DNA of 43,788 nt, from NCBI RefSeq assembly GCF_004403465.1, contig NZ_SOGQ01000024.1:1-43788 (forward strand), written 5' to 3'. The stretch is from Cryobacterium sinapicolor (lineage in GTDB: Bacteria > Actinomycetota > Actinomycetes > Actinomycetales > Microbacteriaceae). The notes under the pieces are model-generated. The model was not told the DNA's origin. It worked only from the letters and a program-made list of their open reading frames with translations, and made no database searches. Below are positions 7,521 through 16,092 of the stretch, piece after piece. How positions within the stretch are numbered: position 1 is the stretch's first letter; every line of letters starts with the position of its first letter. The translations under genes were made by a program, and so were the position numbers.

Positions 7521-7971
7521 GCTCGGTGCGCACCGAGCCGAGAATTCTGGTCACCGTCGCCAGATCTTCCGCACTGATCCGGTCGAACAGCATTTCCCGC
7601 ACCAGCCGCACGTAACCGGGGATCCCCTCGGCCAGGCAGTCCCGGCCCGCCGGGGTGAGATGGGCCATCACCGACCGCTCGTCAGCGGCGGCCGGGCGGC
7701 GCTCGACCAGCCCGCGCTGCTCGAGCTGGCCGACCTGGTAGGTGAGGCCGCTGCGCGACACCGTGAGCTCGTCGGCGATATCGGTCATGCGGCGCGCGGC
7801 ATCCGCCCCTTCGCCGATGCGCGCCAGGATCTCGAACTGCGCCAGTGACAGGCCCACGGTGCCGCGCAATTCACGGTCGGCGGCGTACTGCACGGTGTTC
7901 GACGTCTCGAAGATCGCGGCCCACGCCTGCATCTCGGCGGGTGTGACCGCGGATTCGGGAATACTCATCAA
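7447..7971 (-). CDS. MarR-family transcriptional regulator
   Basis: A 174-residue winged-helix dimeric repressor. The core wHTH spans about residues 45-107: FEILARIGEG, MTDIADELTVSRSGLTYQV as recognition region, and a wing with DERS. AGGGA lies 6 nt before the ATG; a second ATG follows directly. It is divergent from an Ohr/OsmC peroxidase gene, an arrangement typical of OhrR. The N-terminal reactive Cys of OhrR is absent; the only Cys is at 112, in the C-terminal half. Sensing, if of peroxides, would therefore differ. A palindrome in the divergent gap is the likely operator. Confidence 0.88.
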   Translation of the reverse strand: MMSIPESAVTPAEMQAWAAIFETSNTVQYAADRELRGTVGLSLAQFEILARIGEGADAARRMTDIADELTVSRSGLTYQVGQLEQRGLVERRPAAADERSVMAHLTPAGRDCLAEGIPGYVRLVREMLFDRISAEDLATVTRILGSVRTELRTQPKRSTFRTHAPGGNATTPRP

Positions 7972-7982
7972 CCGTCCCTAGT

Positions 7983-8000
7983 TGTTTCGAATACGAAGCA
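7983..8000. promoter_or_regulatory. Probable MarR operator in the MarR-Ohr divergent gap
   Basis: TGTTTCG-aata-CGAAGCA is an 18-bp inverted repeat with one mismatch between its arms. It sits 12 nt from the MarR start and 53 nt from the Ohr start, so one dimer could control both genes. Confidence 0.6.
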
Positions 8001-8052
8001 CTTCCTGGAGAGCTCACCCCAGTCTCCACCGCGACGCCCGAAAGAGGACACC

Positions 8053-8502
8053 ATGAGCATGCCGACCACCACGAGCACCCCTGTCTACACTGCCTCCGCC
8101 ACCTCTTGGGGCGGCCGCTCCGGCAAGGTCGTCACGAGCGACAACAAGCTCGAGTTGGACCTCTCCATCCCAGCCGAGATGGGCGGCGACAACGGCCCCG
8201 GAACCAACCCCGAGCAGCTCTTCGCCAGCGGCTGGGCCGCCTGCTTCCACAACGCCCTCAAGGGTGTCGCCCGCCAGCAGAAGCTCGATGTCGCCGACTC
8301 CGCCGTCACCCTGACCGTCAACCTCGTCGGCGGCATGGCCACCGGCTTCGACTTCGAGGTCACGATCGAGGCCCAGCTGCCCGGCGTCGACCCGGAGACC
8401 GCCCACGCTGCCCTCGAGGCAGCCCACCAGGTCTGCCCCTATTCGCGCGCCACCCGCGGGAACATCGCCGTCACCCTCGTCGTCACCGACAACGAGGAGT
8501 AA
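8053..8502 (+). CDS. ohr: Organic hydroperoxide resistance protein, Ohr/OsmC family
   Basis: A 149-residue thiol peroxidase that detoxifies organic hydroperoxides, working in the cytoplasm as a dimer with lipoyl-type reductants in studied members. AGAGGA precedes the ATG. Signature regions are NPEQLFASGWAACF (Cys64, with Glu54 nearby) and VCPYSRATRGN (Cys128), the two catalytic Cys, plus GGRSG with Arg22. The VCPYSRATRGN stretch fits the Ohr subfamily better than OsmC. Its divergent MarR neighbour is the likely regulator. A strong hairpin follows the stop codon. Confidence 0.93.
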   Translation: MSMPTTTSTPVYTASATSWGGRSGKVVTSDNKLELDLSIPAEMGGDNGPGTNPEQLFASGWAACFHNALKGVARQQKLDVADSAVTLTVNLVGGMATGFDFEVTIEAQLPGVDPETAHAALEAAHQVCPYSRATRGNIAVTLVVTDNEE

Positions 8503-8505
8503 CCG

Positions 8506-8540
8506 GTCGCCCCGGGCCGCGCTACGCGGCCCGGGGCGAC
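8506..8540. terminator. Bidirectional hairpin between ohr and uspA
   Basis: Perfect 16-bp arms GTCGCCCCGGGCCGCG / CGCGGCCCGGGGCGAC surround the loop CTA, between two convergent genes. No T-run is present, as is common in high-GC actinobacteria. Confidence 0.8.
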
Positions 8541-8545
8541 CCGGC

Positions 8546-9016
8546 TCACGTGTTCGGGCGCACGACCAGCACCGGGCACTTCGCGTGCCGCACGCACTGC
8601 TCGCTCACGGAGCCCAGCAGCATTCCGCTGAGGCCGCCGCGGCCGCGGGACCCGACCACGAGCATCCGTGCGCCCCGGGACGCGTCGATCAGGGACTTCA
8701 GGGGGCTCGCATAGACGGCCCGGTATTCGACCTTCACGTCGGGGTGCTTGGCCACCTCGGCCATCACAGCCTCGCCGAGCTCCGTGCGCACCGCCTCGGC
8801 ATAGTCCTCGATCGAGGAGACGTAGCCGAATTCCCAGTTGGCCGGGCGCGGAGCCGTGTCGATGGACCACGCACGCACCAGTACGACCGGCGCATGCAGT
8901 TGCTTGGCGAGGTCGAGCGCCACGGCCACGGCGTGATCGGCGTGACCCGATCCGTCGTGTCCGACGACGATGCTGTCGCTGGAAACGGGAGTCTGTTCTG
9001 GCTGTGTGTCAGGCAT
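8546..9016 (-). CDS. Universal stress protein, single UspA domain
   Basis: A 156-residue cytoplasmic protein of the nucleotide-binding UspA type. The N-terminal strand SIVVGHDGSGHADHAV carries the conserved Asp. The C-terminal loop VVGSRGRGGLSGMLLGSVS matches the G-2X-G-9X-G(S/T) ATP-binding motif, so it is expected to bind ATP. No Shine-Dalgarno site is visible; TAGTTT lies 6 nt before the ATG, suggesting a leaderless transcript. It is divergent from the secreted protein gene at 9121, with 104 nt between. The physiological trigger is unknown. Confidence 0.92.
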   Translation of the reverse strand: MPDTQPEQTPVSSDSIVVGHDGSGHADHAVAVALDLAKQLHAPVVLVRAWSIDTAPRPANWEFGYVSSIEDYAEAVRTELGEAVMAEVAKHPDVKVEYRAVYASPLKSLIDASRGARMLVVGSRGRGGLSGMLLGSVSEQCVRHAKCPVLVVRPNT

Positions 9017-9120
9017 GCCCCCAAACTACTCCGGGGGCCCCGCGCCGGCCGGTCTGGGCCGTTGCGTGTCGGCCGCCGGCTCCCAGCACCTTCCCGCGCA
9101 GCCCCGGTAAAGTCTCCCCT

Positions 9121-10011
9121 ATGACGGACCTGGGCACGCCGCGTCGCCGCATGATCGCACTGGCGATGATCGTCGCCCTGGCCCTGCTGGGCGGTGGACT
9201 GGCGCTGGCCGCGTCGGTGCAACCCACCGACGAGGCCACCGCACCGGCCCGCTTCGAACCCGGGGCGATCATCAGCGACTACAACTTCTACAACGCCGAC
9301 TCCATGAACGAGAACGAGATCCAATCGTTCCTGGCGGACCGCTCCTGCATCCCCCGTGACGGCTCGCCGTGCCTGGCCGACTATGCGGAGAACACGATCT
9401 CCCAACCGCCGCATGGCGAGGGGCACTGCTCCGCGTACCCGGGGGGCCGCAACGAGTCGGCCGCCCGCATCATCGCGAAAGTGTCCGAGGCCTGCCTGAT
9501 CAGCCCGAAGGTGCTGCTGGTGCTGCTGCAGAAGGAGCAGTCCCTGCTCACCCGGCCGAGCGCAGCCGGGTATCTGCGCGCCACCGGCTACGGCTGCCCC
9601 GACACGGCCGACTGCGACACTCAGTACTTCGGCTTCTTCAATCAGGTCTACCGCGCCGCCTGGCAGTTCCGGCAGTACACCCAGGAGCCCGAGCGGGCCT
9701 ACAAGATCGGCACCGTGCGCGTGGCTTTCAATCCGGATGCGAGCTGCGGGGCAACAGGTGTGACCATCGAAAACCAGGCCACCGCGAACCTGTACAACTA
9801 CACGCCGTACCAGCCCAACGAGGCAGCGCTGGATGGCCCGGCCTTCGACGGCGACGGATGCTCAACCCACGGCAACCTGAACTTCTGGCGGTTCTACAAC
9901 CAGTGGTTCGGGGCGTCGGAGGCCGTGGGCTATCCCGCGGCGTTCAATTCGTGCCTGAACCTTGTCGGCGGCCAGCCCTGCCGCGAGCACGGGCTGCTGC
10001 CCACGCCCTGA
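9121..10011 (+). CDS. Conserved secreted protein of unknown function
   Basis: A 296-residue protein with an N-terminal hydrophobic signal or anchor segment (MIALAMIVALALLGGGLALA). The mature part contains several recognisable blocks: ISDYNFYNADSMNENEIQSF, LLVLLQKEQSLLT, ATGYGCPDTADCDTQYFGFF, and a C-terminal block (LYNYTPYQPN, NFWRFYNQWFG). The many Cys residues suggest disulfides outside the membrane. The LLQKEQ block could hold a lysozyme-like catalytic Glu, but this is speculation. Similar proteins occur widely in Micrococcales without a proven role. TAAAGT (9108-9113) is 7 nt before the ATG, with no RBS, so it is probably leaderless. Confidence 0.82.
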   Translation: MTDLGTPRRRMIALAMIVALALLGGGLALAASVQPTDEATAPARFEPGAIISDYNFYNADSMNENEIQSFLADRSCIPRDGSPCLADYAENTISQPPHGEGHCSAYPGGRNESAARIIAKVSEACLISPKVLLVLLQKEQSLLTRPSAAGYLRATGYGCPDTADCDTQYFGFFNQVYRAAWQFRQYTQEPERAYKIGTVRVAFNPDASCGATGVTIENQATANLYNYTPYQPNEAALDGPAFDGDGCSTHGNLNFWRFYNQWFGASEAVGYPAAFNSCLNLVGGQPCREHGLLPTP

Positions 10012-10330
10012 GCGCCCCCGCGGTTCCAGGGTTTCTCCGCGCAGAGCGTAATCGGCCGGGGCGCCCCCGCCGCCGGATCTGGCCGACCGGCCGGATCCGA
10101 CTCGTGGCCCGAGAGGCTCAGCCCCTGGTCAGGCGGCATTCCGCGCCGGAACTCCTGGGCGCAGGCCGACGGCAGTGCGCGGTGACACGCCCACCGGGAA
10201 CCCGCGGGAATCCGTCGATTCCCAGCCCGCACGGACCGCCCACCCACTCCCGGTACCTAAACTCCTCCGATGACTACGAACGGTCGATCGGGTACTTACC
10301 GACCGGCCGCCGCAATCGAAAGGATCCACT
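10012..10330. other. Intergenic region with probable promoter
   Basis: No gene is seen in this stretch. A TAAACT -10-like box at 10258-10263 would start transcription near 10270, giving a roughly 60-nt leader for the gene at 10331. The leader contains an ATG at 10270 whose frame runs out of phase with the downstream gene and is not credible as a protein. Confidence 0.45.
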
Positions 10331-11251
10331 TTGAACAAGCACACGATCTTCCCGGCAACCGCCCCCTCCCGCACCAAGCGCGTCGCCATCGGCGCCGCCT
10401 CGGTTCTGACCGCCGGGGCACTGCTCGGCGTCGGCGCCCAGGGAGCGACCGCCGCCCCACTCAGCTCCGTGAACACGACGAGCTCCAGCCTCAGTGCCGG
10501 CGCGAGCGGGGACGCCGGCGCCACCTCGAACGGCGAATTCCTGGCGTCGCTGTCGGCGGAACTTCGCGCCGATCTATCCCACGGGCAGAGCGGGAATGTG
10601 AAGGCCCAGAAGGTGGCCACCACCCTCTCCGAACACGCCGAGCTTTTCGACACCCTGCCCGCGAACCTGCAGGATGACCTGACCACGCTCACGGATGCCT
10701 CCGGTGCGGCCGACCGGGCCGCCGCCGTCGACACCGTGCGCACCACCGCGCTGGCCGGAGGGTACGGCGAGGAGATCACGAAGATCGCCGAGGCCGTGCG
10801 GGACAACCCGGAGCACCCGCTGGCTGCCGCCGTGCGGGCCGCCCTGAGCGCAGACTCGGGCACCGTGTCGGGCACCGCCGAATCCGGCACCGCCGACTCG
10901 GGCACCGCCGAATCGGGCACCGACCAGGAGCCGGCCACGGATGCCGCTCCGTCAGTGAAGGAGCTCGCACTCCAGCTCGCCGACACCCCGGCGCTCCTCG
11001 AGAAGCTGCCGGCCGACCTGCAGGCCGACCTGGCCGAGCTGAAGAGCACGCCTGCCGACGAGCAGGAAGCCGCCGCGCAGACGCTCGAAGCCGCCGCTCT
11101 CAACGGCGATTACGGCACCGTGGTCCAGAACATCGCTGAGCGGGTCCAGGCGCACGTTGCGGCCGAGACCGACGCCGGTGTTGAGGTGGGTTCCGGAGCC
11201 GACGCGGGTGCCGACGTAAGTGCCGAGGCGGACGTTCACGCCGGAAAGTAG
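10331..11251 (+). CDS. Secreted Ala-rich protein with an internally duplicated helical domain
   Basis: A 306-residue protein starting with TTG, supported by GAAAGGA about 8 nt upstream. Residues 1-43 are a signal peptide ending AQGATA-AP. Two related helical modules follow, one near residues 95-165 (HAELFDTLPANLQDDLTTL to GYGEEITKIAEAVR) and one near 215-275 (TPALLEKLPADLQADLAEL to DYGTVVQNIAERVQ). They are joined by a (S/D)SGTAE-type linker, and each pairs a LPA(N/D)LQ(D/A)DL helix with a GxYG helix. The tail is acidic and Ala/Gly-rich. No family was recognised; an extracellular structural or binding role is a guess. Confidence 0.8.
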   Translation: MNKHTIFPATAPSRTKRVAIGAASVLTAGALLGVGAQGATAAPLSSVNTTSSSLSAGASGDAGATSNGEFLASLSAELRADLSHGQSGNVKAQKVATTLSEHAELFDTLPANLQDDLTTLTDASGAADRAAAVDTVRTTALAGGYGEEITKIAEAVRDNPEHPLAAAVRAALSADSGTVSGTAESGTADSGTAESGTDQEPATDAAPSVKELALQLADTPALLEKLPADLQADLAELKSTPADEQEAAAQTLEAAALNGDYGTVVQNIAERVQAHVAAETDAGVEVGSGADAGADVSAEADVHAGK

Positions 11252-11414
11252 CACCGCAGCACACAACGGATGGCCGGGAGCGCACCGCTTCCGGCCATCC
11301 GTCTGCCCGAATGCAGACTCACCCCCCTGCCTACCCCCGGCATGAGCTGCTGCCCGGCGCCGCCGCGCCCGGATCGGCCAGAGCCGCTGCCGAAAGGCCG
11401 GAGTCCGGCCGGAC

Positions 11415-11533
11415 GTGCGATTTTCCCCACCGTGCGATCTGCCCCACCGTGCGATCTGCCCCACCGTGCGATCTGCCCGACCGTGCGATCTGCCCGACCA
11501 CGCGAGCTATCCCACCGCGCGATCTGCCCCATC
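11415..11533. repeat. 17-bp tandem repeat, seven units
   Basis: Seven contiguous 17-bp units have the consensus gtgcgatctgccccacc. Units 2 and 3 are identical, as are units 4 and 5; units 1, 6 and 7 are degenerate. The array lies between two convergent transcription units, in a stretch without genes. On the minus strand each unit reads as a G4 run followed by AGATCGC. Confidence 0.9.
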
Positions 11534-11559
11534 TGGGGCCCCCGCGCCATACTGCCGCC

Positions 11560-11658
11560 ATGGCCGAAAACAAGACGCAACCGACGTGCTGCGTCGACTC
11601 GTCCCGATCGGCTGGTCCCGAGGCGACGACCCGCTGCCGCCGGCACCCACCTCGTTGA
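11560..11658 (+). pseudogene. Short ORF, possible stub of a lost gene
   Basis: A 32-codon frame beginning MAENKTQPTCCVDSSRSAG. A CATACT box ends 6 nt before the ATG, matching the leaderless layout of other genes here. The TCCVDSSR start resembles N-termini of actinobacterial formylglycine-generating-enzyme-like proteins (CC-x-x-SR), as far as I recall, but nothing of such a protein follows in any frame. It could be a genuine small Cys-containing peptide, a decayed gene 5' end, or chance. Confidence 0.3.
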
Positions 11659-11670
11659 GCCCCGAAACAG

Positions 11671-11722
11671 ACAGTTCCGGCCCTGTTCGCCCGGCATAGC
11701 GGGCGATCAGGGCCGGAATTGT
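11671..11722. terminator. Strong hairpin after nrdF
   Basis: Arms of 19 nt, TTCCGGCCCTGTTCGCCCG (11675-11693) and its complement (11700-11718), have one mismatch and the 6-nt loop gcatag. The pairing extends outward a few bases. It lies 32 nt past the nrdF stop and can serve as terminator for both strands. Confidence 0.8.
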
Positions 11723-11753
11723 CGACGTCGCTGGTGCGGTCACATGACCGAGA

Positions 11754-12761
<1,008 letters not shown>

Positions 12762-12792
12762 TCAGTAGTCGGGAGGCTCAGCACGAACTCGC

Positions 12793-14934
12793 TCAGAGGG
12801 CGCAGGAGACGCAACCCTCGACCTCGGTGCCCTCGAGGGCCATCTGACGCAGTCGGATGTAGTAGATGGTCTTGATGCCCTTTTTCCACGCGTAGATCTG
12901 GGCGCGGTTGATGTCGCGGGTCGTGGCGGTGTCCTTGAAGAACAGCGTCAGGGACAGGCCCTGGTCCACGTGCTGCGTGGCGGCGGCGTAGGTGTCGATG
13001 ACCTTCTCGTAGCCGACTTCATAGGCATCCTGATAGAACTCGGTGTTGTCGTTCGTCATGAACGGCGCCGGGTAGTAGACGCGGCCGAGCTTGCCTTCCT
13101 TGCGGATCTCGATCTTCGACGCGATCGGGTGAATCGACGCGGTCGAGTTGTTGATGTAGGAGATCGACCCGGTCGGCGGCACGGCCTGCAGGTTCTGGTT
13201 GTAGATGCCGTGCTCCATGACGGATGCCTTGAGCTCGGCCCACTCGGCCTGCGTGGGGATATGCACGTCGGCCTGGTCGAACAGCTCGGCGCCGCGCGCG
13301 GTGGCCGGTTCCCAGACCTGGTCGGTGTACTTGTCGAAGAACGTGCCGGACGCGTAGGTGGAGTCCTCGAAGCCGACGAAGGCGTGTCCGCGCTCGACGG
13401 CCAGCTTGTTGGAGGCGCGGAGGGCGTGGAACAGCACCGTGTAGAAGTAGATGTTGGTGAAATCGATGCCCTCCGCGCTGCCGTAGTAGATGCGCTCACG
13501 GGCGAGGTAGCCGTGCAGGTTCATCTGGCCGAGGCCGATGGCGTGCGACTTGTCGTTGCCGTCTTCGATCGAGCGCACGGAGGAGATGTGGCTCTGCTCC
13601 GACACCGAGCTGAGGCCGCGGATGGCGGTCTCGACGGTCTTACCGAAGTCGGGCGAGTCCATGGCGAGGGCGATGTTCATCGACCCGAGGTTGCAGGAGA
13701 TGTCCTTGCCGATCTGGTCGTAGGACAGGTCCTCGTTGTACGTGGTCGGGGTGTTGACCTGGAGGATCTCCGAGCAGAGGTTCGACATGTTGACGCGACC
13801 CTTGATCGGGTTCGCCGCGTTGACGGTGTCCTCGAACATAATGTACGGGTAGCCGGACTCGAACTGGATCTCGGCGAGCGTCTGGAAGAAGTCGCGGGCC
13901 TTCATCTTGGACTTCTTGATGCGCGGATCGTCGACCATCTCGTGGTACTTCTCACTCACGGAGATGTCGGCGAACGGAACACCGTAGACGCGCTCGACGT
14001 CGTAGGGCGAGAACAGGTACATGTCCTCGTCTTTCTTCGCCAGCTCGAACGTGATGTCGGGCACGACCACGCCGAGGGACAGCGTCTTAATGCGCACCTT
14101 CTCGTCGGCGTTCTCCCGCTTGGTGTCGAGGAAGCGCATGATGTCGGGGTGGTGCGCGTGCAGGTAGACCGCCCCGGCACCCTGGCGGGCGCCGAGCTGG
14201 TTGGCGTAGCTGAAGGAGTCTTCGAGCAGCTTCATCACAGGGATGATGCCGCTGGACTGGTTCTCGATCTGCTTGATCGGTGCGCCGGACTCACGGATGT
14301 TACTGAGCAGCAACGCCACGCCGCCGCCACGCTTCGACAGCTGCAGCGACGAGTTGATGCCGCGCGCGATCGACTCCATGTTGTCTTCGATGCGGAGCAG
14401 GAAGCACGAGACGAGCTCGCCGCGCTGCGCCTTGCCGGAGTTCAGGAAGGTGGGGGTGGCCGGCTGGAAGCGACCGGCGATGATCTCCTCGACGAGGGAG
14501 ATCGCAAGCTGCTCGTCGCCTTGGGCAAGGCCCAGAGCGGTCATCACGACGCGGTCTTCGAAACGCTCCAGGTAACGCTTGCCGTCGAACGTCTTCAGCG
14601 TGTAGGAGGTGTAGTACTTGAACGCACCGAGGAAGGTCTGGAAGCGGAACTTCTTCGAGTACGCCAGCTTGTTGAGGTCTGTGATGAACTCGAACGAGTA
14701 CTGGTCGAGCACGGCCTGCTCGTAGTATTCCTTATCCACCAGGTAGTCGAGACGTTCACGCAGGGTGTGGAAGAACACCGTGTTCTGGTTCACGTGCTGC
14801 AGGAAAAACTCCCGCGCAGCCTCGCGGTCCTTGTCGAACTGGATCTCCCCGTCCGGGCCGTACAGATTGAGCATGGCATTGAGGGAGTGGTAATCCATCG
14901 CCAGGCCGGCTGCCGGGTGAGCCATCGTCTTCAC
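12793..14934 (-). CDS. nrdE: Ribonucleotide reductase class Ib, large subunit NrdE
   Basis: The catalytic subunit, 713 residues with the GTG start at 14934. That start is chosen because GGAAG lies 8 nt upstream and the GTGA overlaps the nrdI stop codon, implying translational coupling; TTG 14949 and ATG 14925 are alternatives. Recognisable parts are [16 protein letters not shown] (active-site Cys of the redox pair), [10 protein letters not shown] (radical-site Cys loop), [20 protein letters not shown] (nucleotide-binding loop) and the C-terminal GCVSCAL with the CxxC that exchanges with NrdH. The N-terminus has no ATP-cone, as expected for class Ib. Confidence 0.96.
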   Translation of the reverse strand: MKTMAHPAAGLAMDYHSLNAMLNLYGPDGEIQFDKDREAAREFFLQHVNQNTVFFHTLRERLDYLVDKEYYEQAVLDQYSFEFITDLNKLAYSKKFRFQTFLGAFKYYTSYTLKTFDGKRYLERFEDRVVMTALGLAQGDEQLAISLVEEIIAGRFQPATPTFLNSGKAQRGELVSCFLLRIEDNMESIARGINSSLQLSKRGGGVALLLSNIRESGAPIKQIENQSSGIIPVMKLLEDSFSYANQLGARQGAGAVYLHAHHPDIMRFLDTKRENADEKVRIKTLSLGVVVPDITFELAKKDEDMYLFSPYDVERVYGVPFADISVSEKYHEMVDDPRIKKSKMKARDFFQTLAEIQFESGYPYIMFEDTVNAANPIKGRVNMSNLCSEILQVNTPTTYNEDLSYDQIGKDISCNLGSMNIALAMDSPDFGKTVETAIRGLSSVSEQSHISSVRSIEDGNDKSHAIGLGQMNLHGYLARERIYYGSAEGIDFTNIYFYTVLFHALRASNKLAVERGHAFVGFEDSTYASGTFFDKYTDQVWEPATARGAELFDQADVHIPTQAEWAELKASVMEHGIYNQNLQAVPPTGSISYINNSTASIHPIASKIEIRKEGKLGRVYYPAPFMTNDNTEFYQDAYEVGYEKVIDTYAAATQHVDQGLSLTLFFKDTATTRDINRAQIYAWKKGIKTIYYIRLRQMALEGTEVEGCVSCAL

Positions 14935-15335
14935 GGCTGTTGCTTCCAAAATGATTCCAATCCGTCGTGGACGATGCGCACATCATCCGGAGTTCCAAAT
15001 ACTTCAAAGCGAAACATGTGGGGCACCTTGCACTTCTGGGCGATGATGTCCCCGGCGAGGCAGTAGCCCGTGCCGAAATTCGTGTTGCCGGCGCCGATCA
15101 CACCGCGGATGAGCGAGCGGTTCCGCTCGTCGTTCAGGAATTTGACGACCTGCTTGGGCACCGCTCCCTTACTGTCGCCGCCGCCATACGTCGGCACGAC
15201 CAGCACATAGGGCTCGCTGACCTGGAGCGGCTCATCGCGCGGGTAGATCGGGATGCGAGCAGCCGGACGGCCCAGCTTCTCAATGAAGCGGTGCGTGTTG
15301 CCCGAAGTGCTGGAGAAGTAAACGATATCGGTCAT
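14931..15335 (-). CDS. nrdI: NrdI flavodoxin-like protein
   Basis: A 134-residue FMN protein that supplies the oxidant for assembling the manganese cofactor in NrdF. AGGGGG lies about 8 nt before the ATG. The N-terminal phosphate loop [18 protein letters not shown] and the middle block [16 protein letters not shown] are flavodoxin/NrdI hallmarks. [18 protein letters not shown] is the third flavin-contact loop. It overlaps nrdE by 4 nt and lies 85 nt downstream of nrdH. It acts in the cytoplasm with NrdF. Confidence 0.95.
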   Translation of the reverse strand: MTDIVYFSSTSGNTHRFIEKLGRPAARIPIYPRDEPLQVSEPYVLVVPTYGGGDSKGAVPKQVVKFLNDERNRSLIRGVIGAGNTNFGTGYCLAGDIIAQKCKVPHMFRFEVFGTPDDVRIVHDGLESFWKQQP

Positions 15336-15420
15336 GGAACACCCCCTGATGTTGAGAAATCAGCACGCCGAACGACGCTTCCTGCAGAACTTGGGCGACG
15401 CCGCCCCCGGCGCCGCGGGG

Positions 15421-15654
15421 CTACGCGAGGCGCTGCGCGAGTTCGTTGATCTTGTCGGGACGGAAGCCCGACCAGTGGTCCTCGTCGGTGATGACGACGG
15501 GTGCCTGCAGGTACCCCAGGGCCTTGACGGCTTCCAGGGCGTTTTCATCGACCGAGAGGTCGAGGATTTCGTACTCGATGCCCTTGTTGTCCAAGGCGCG
15601 GTAAGTCGCAGTGCACTGCACGCAGGAGGGCTTGGTATATACCGTGATTGCCAT
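15421..15654 (-). CDS. nrdH: NrdH glutaredoxin-like electron donor
   Basis: A 77-residue thioredoxin-fold protein that reduces NrdE. The active site is PSCVQC (Cys11, Cys14), the usual NrdH CVQC. The cis-Pro segment APVVITD and WSGFRPDKI match NrdH, whose WSGFRP motif takes the place of the glutaredoxin GSH site. GAGAAAGG lies about 8 nt upstream of the ATG. It is the first gene of the operon, with an unusually rich control region upstream. Confidence 0.96.
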   Translation of the reverse strand: MAITVYTKPSCVQCTATYRALDNKGIEYEILDLSVDENALEAVKALGYLQAPVVITDEDHWSGFRPDKINELAQRLA

Positions 15655-15680
15655 GGCGGGGCCTTTCTCGTCGTTCAGGA

Positions 15681-15770
15681 ATCAGTATTCAAAATCGGTT
15701 CAAACATCAGTGCTCAAAATCGGTTTCATGTGAAATCTGAAGTTCAAGACGTGCTGTGTGTTGAACTTCA
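15681..15770 (-). promoter_or_regulatory. nrdH leader: 25-bp tandem repeat and hairpin
   Basis: Two tandem 25-bp copies lie at 15681-15705 and 15706-15730, sharing ATCAGT-nn-TCAAAATCGGTT. Next, TGAAGTTCAA (15738-15747) and TTGAACTTCA (15761-15770) form a perfect 10-bp inverted repeat around 13 nt. All lie between the probable NrdR boxes and the nrdH start, so they should be in or near the transcript leader. Confidence 0.7.
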
Positions 15771-15772
15771 AT

Positions 15773-15819
15773 ACTACATCTAGTGATACTCAAAGGGAAC
15801 GGCCACTACATGCAGTAGT
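15773..15819. promoter_or_regulatory. Pair of NrdR-like boxes upstream of nrdH
   Basis: ACTAcATcTAGT (15773-15784) and CACTACATGCAGTAGT (15804-15819) resemble the NrdR consensus acaCwATATwGtgt. Their centres are about 33 bp apart, close to the three-turn spacing usual for NrdR box pairs. NrdR is the (d)ATP-sensing repressor of nrd operons; its gene is not in this window. No confident -35/-10 was assigned. Confidence 0.65.
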
Positions 15820-15832
15820 TACAAGTATGTAG

Positions 15833-15953
15833 TTATCCACCGACATTCCACCGGTTGTGCACAGCCTCCCGGATGCGAGTCGAGCCGAATCACGCGGGAT
15901 TCGTCCGAGTTATCCACAGGCGGTTCCGAGGCAGAACTCGCACCTGTGGAAAC
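15833..15953. promoter_or_regulatory. Cluster of DnaA-box-like sites upstream of nrdHIEF
   Basis: TTATCCACC (15833-15841), TTGTGCACA (15855-15863) and a perfect TTATCCACA (15910-15918) share the plus orientation. A weaker inverse site TGTGGAAAC lies at 15945-15953. Four DnaA-like 9-mers in 121 bp are more than expected in sequence this GC-rich. They could couple dNTP synthesis to replication initiation or titrate DnaA. No gene is visible between here and 16093; 15954-16092 holds only a weak GC hairpin. Confidence 0.6.
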
Positions 15954-16092
15954 CCTGTCGGCGTGTCGGACCGCCTGCGGCACGTTGCTCGCTGCACGTG
16001 CCACGGCAGCGGCCGGGCACGCGAAAGGGCCGGCCCCGTGAGGAGCCGACCCATTCGTCGAGATGCTGTGATGCAGGGGTACTGCCGGGTTG

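Noticed and set aside
12970..15066. 698-codon frame opposite nrdE
   Set aside because: It is an antisense shadow of a high-GC gene with no recognisable domain.
15833..15953. Chromosomal replication origin
   Set aside because: The DnaA-like boxes are few, and dnaA, dnaN, gyrB or rpmH are not nearby.
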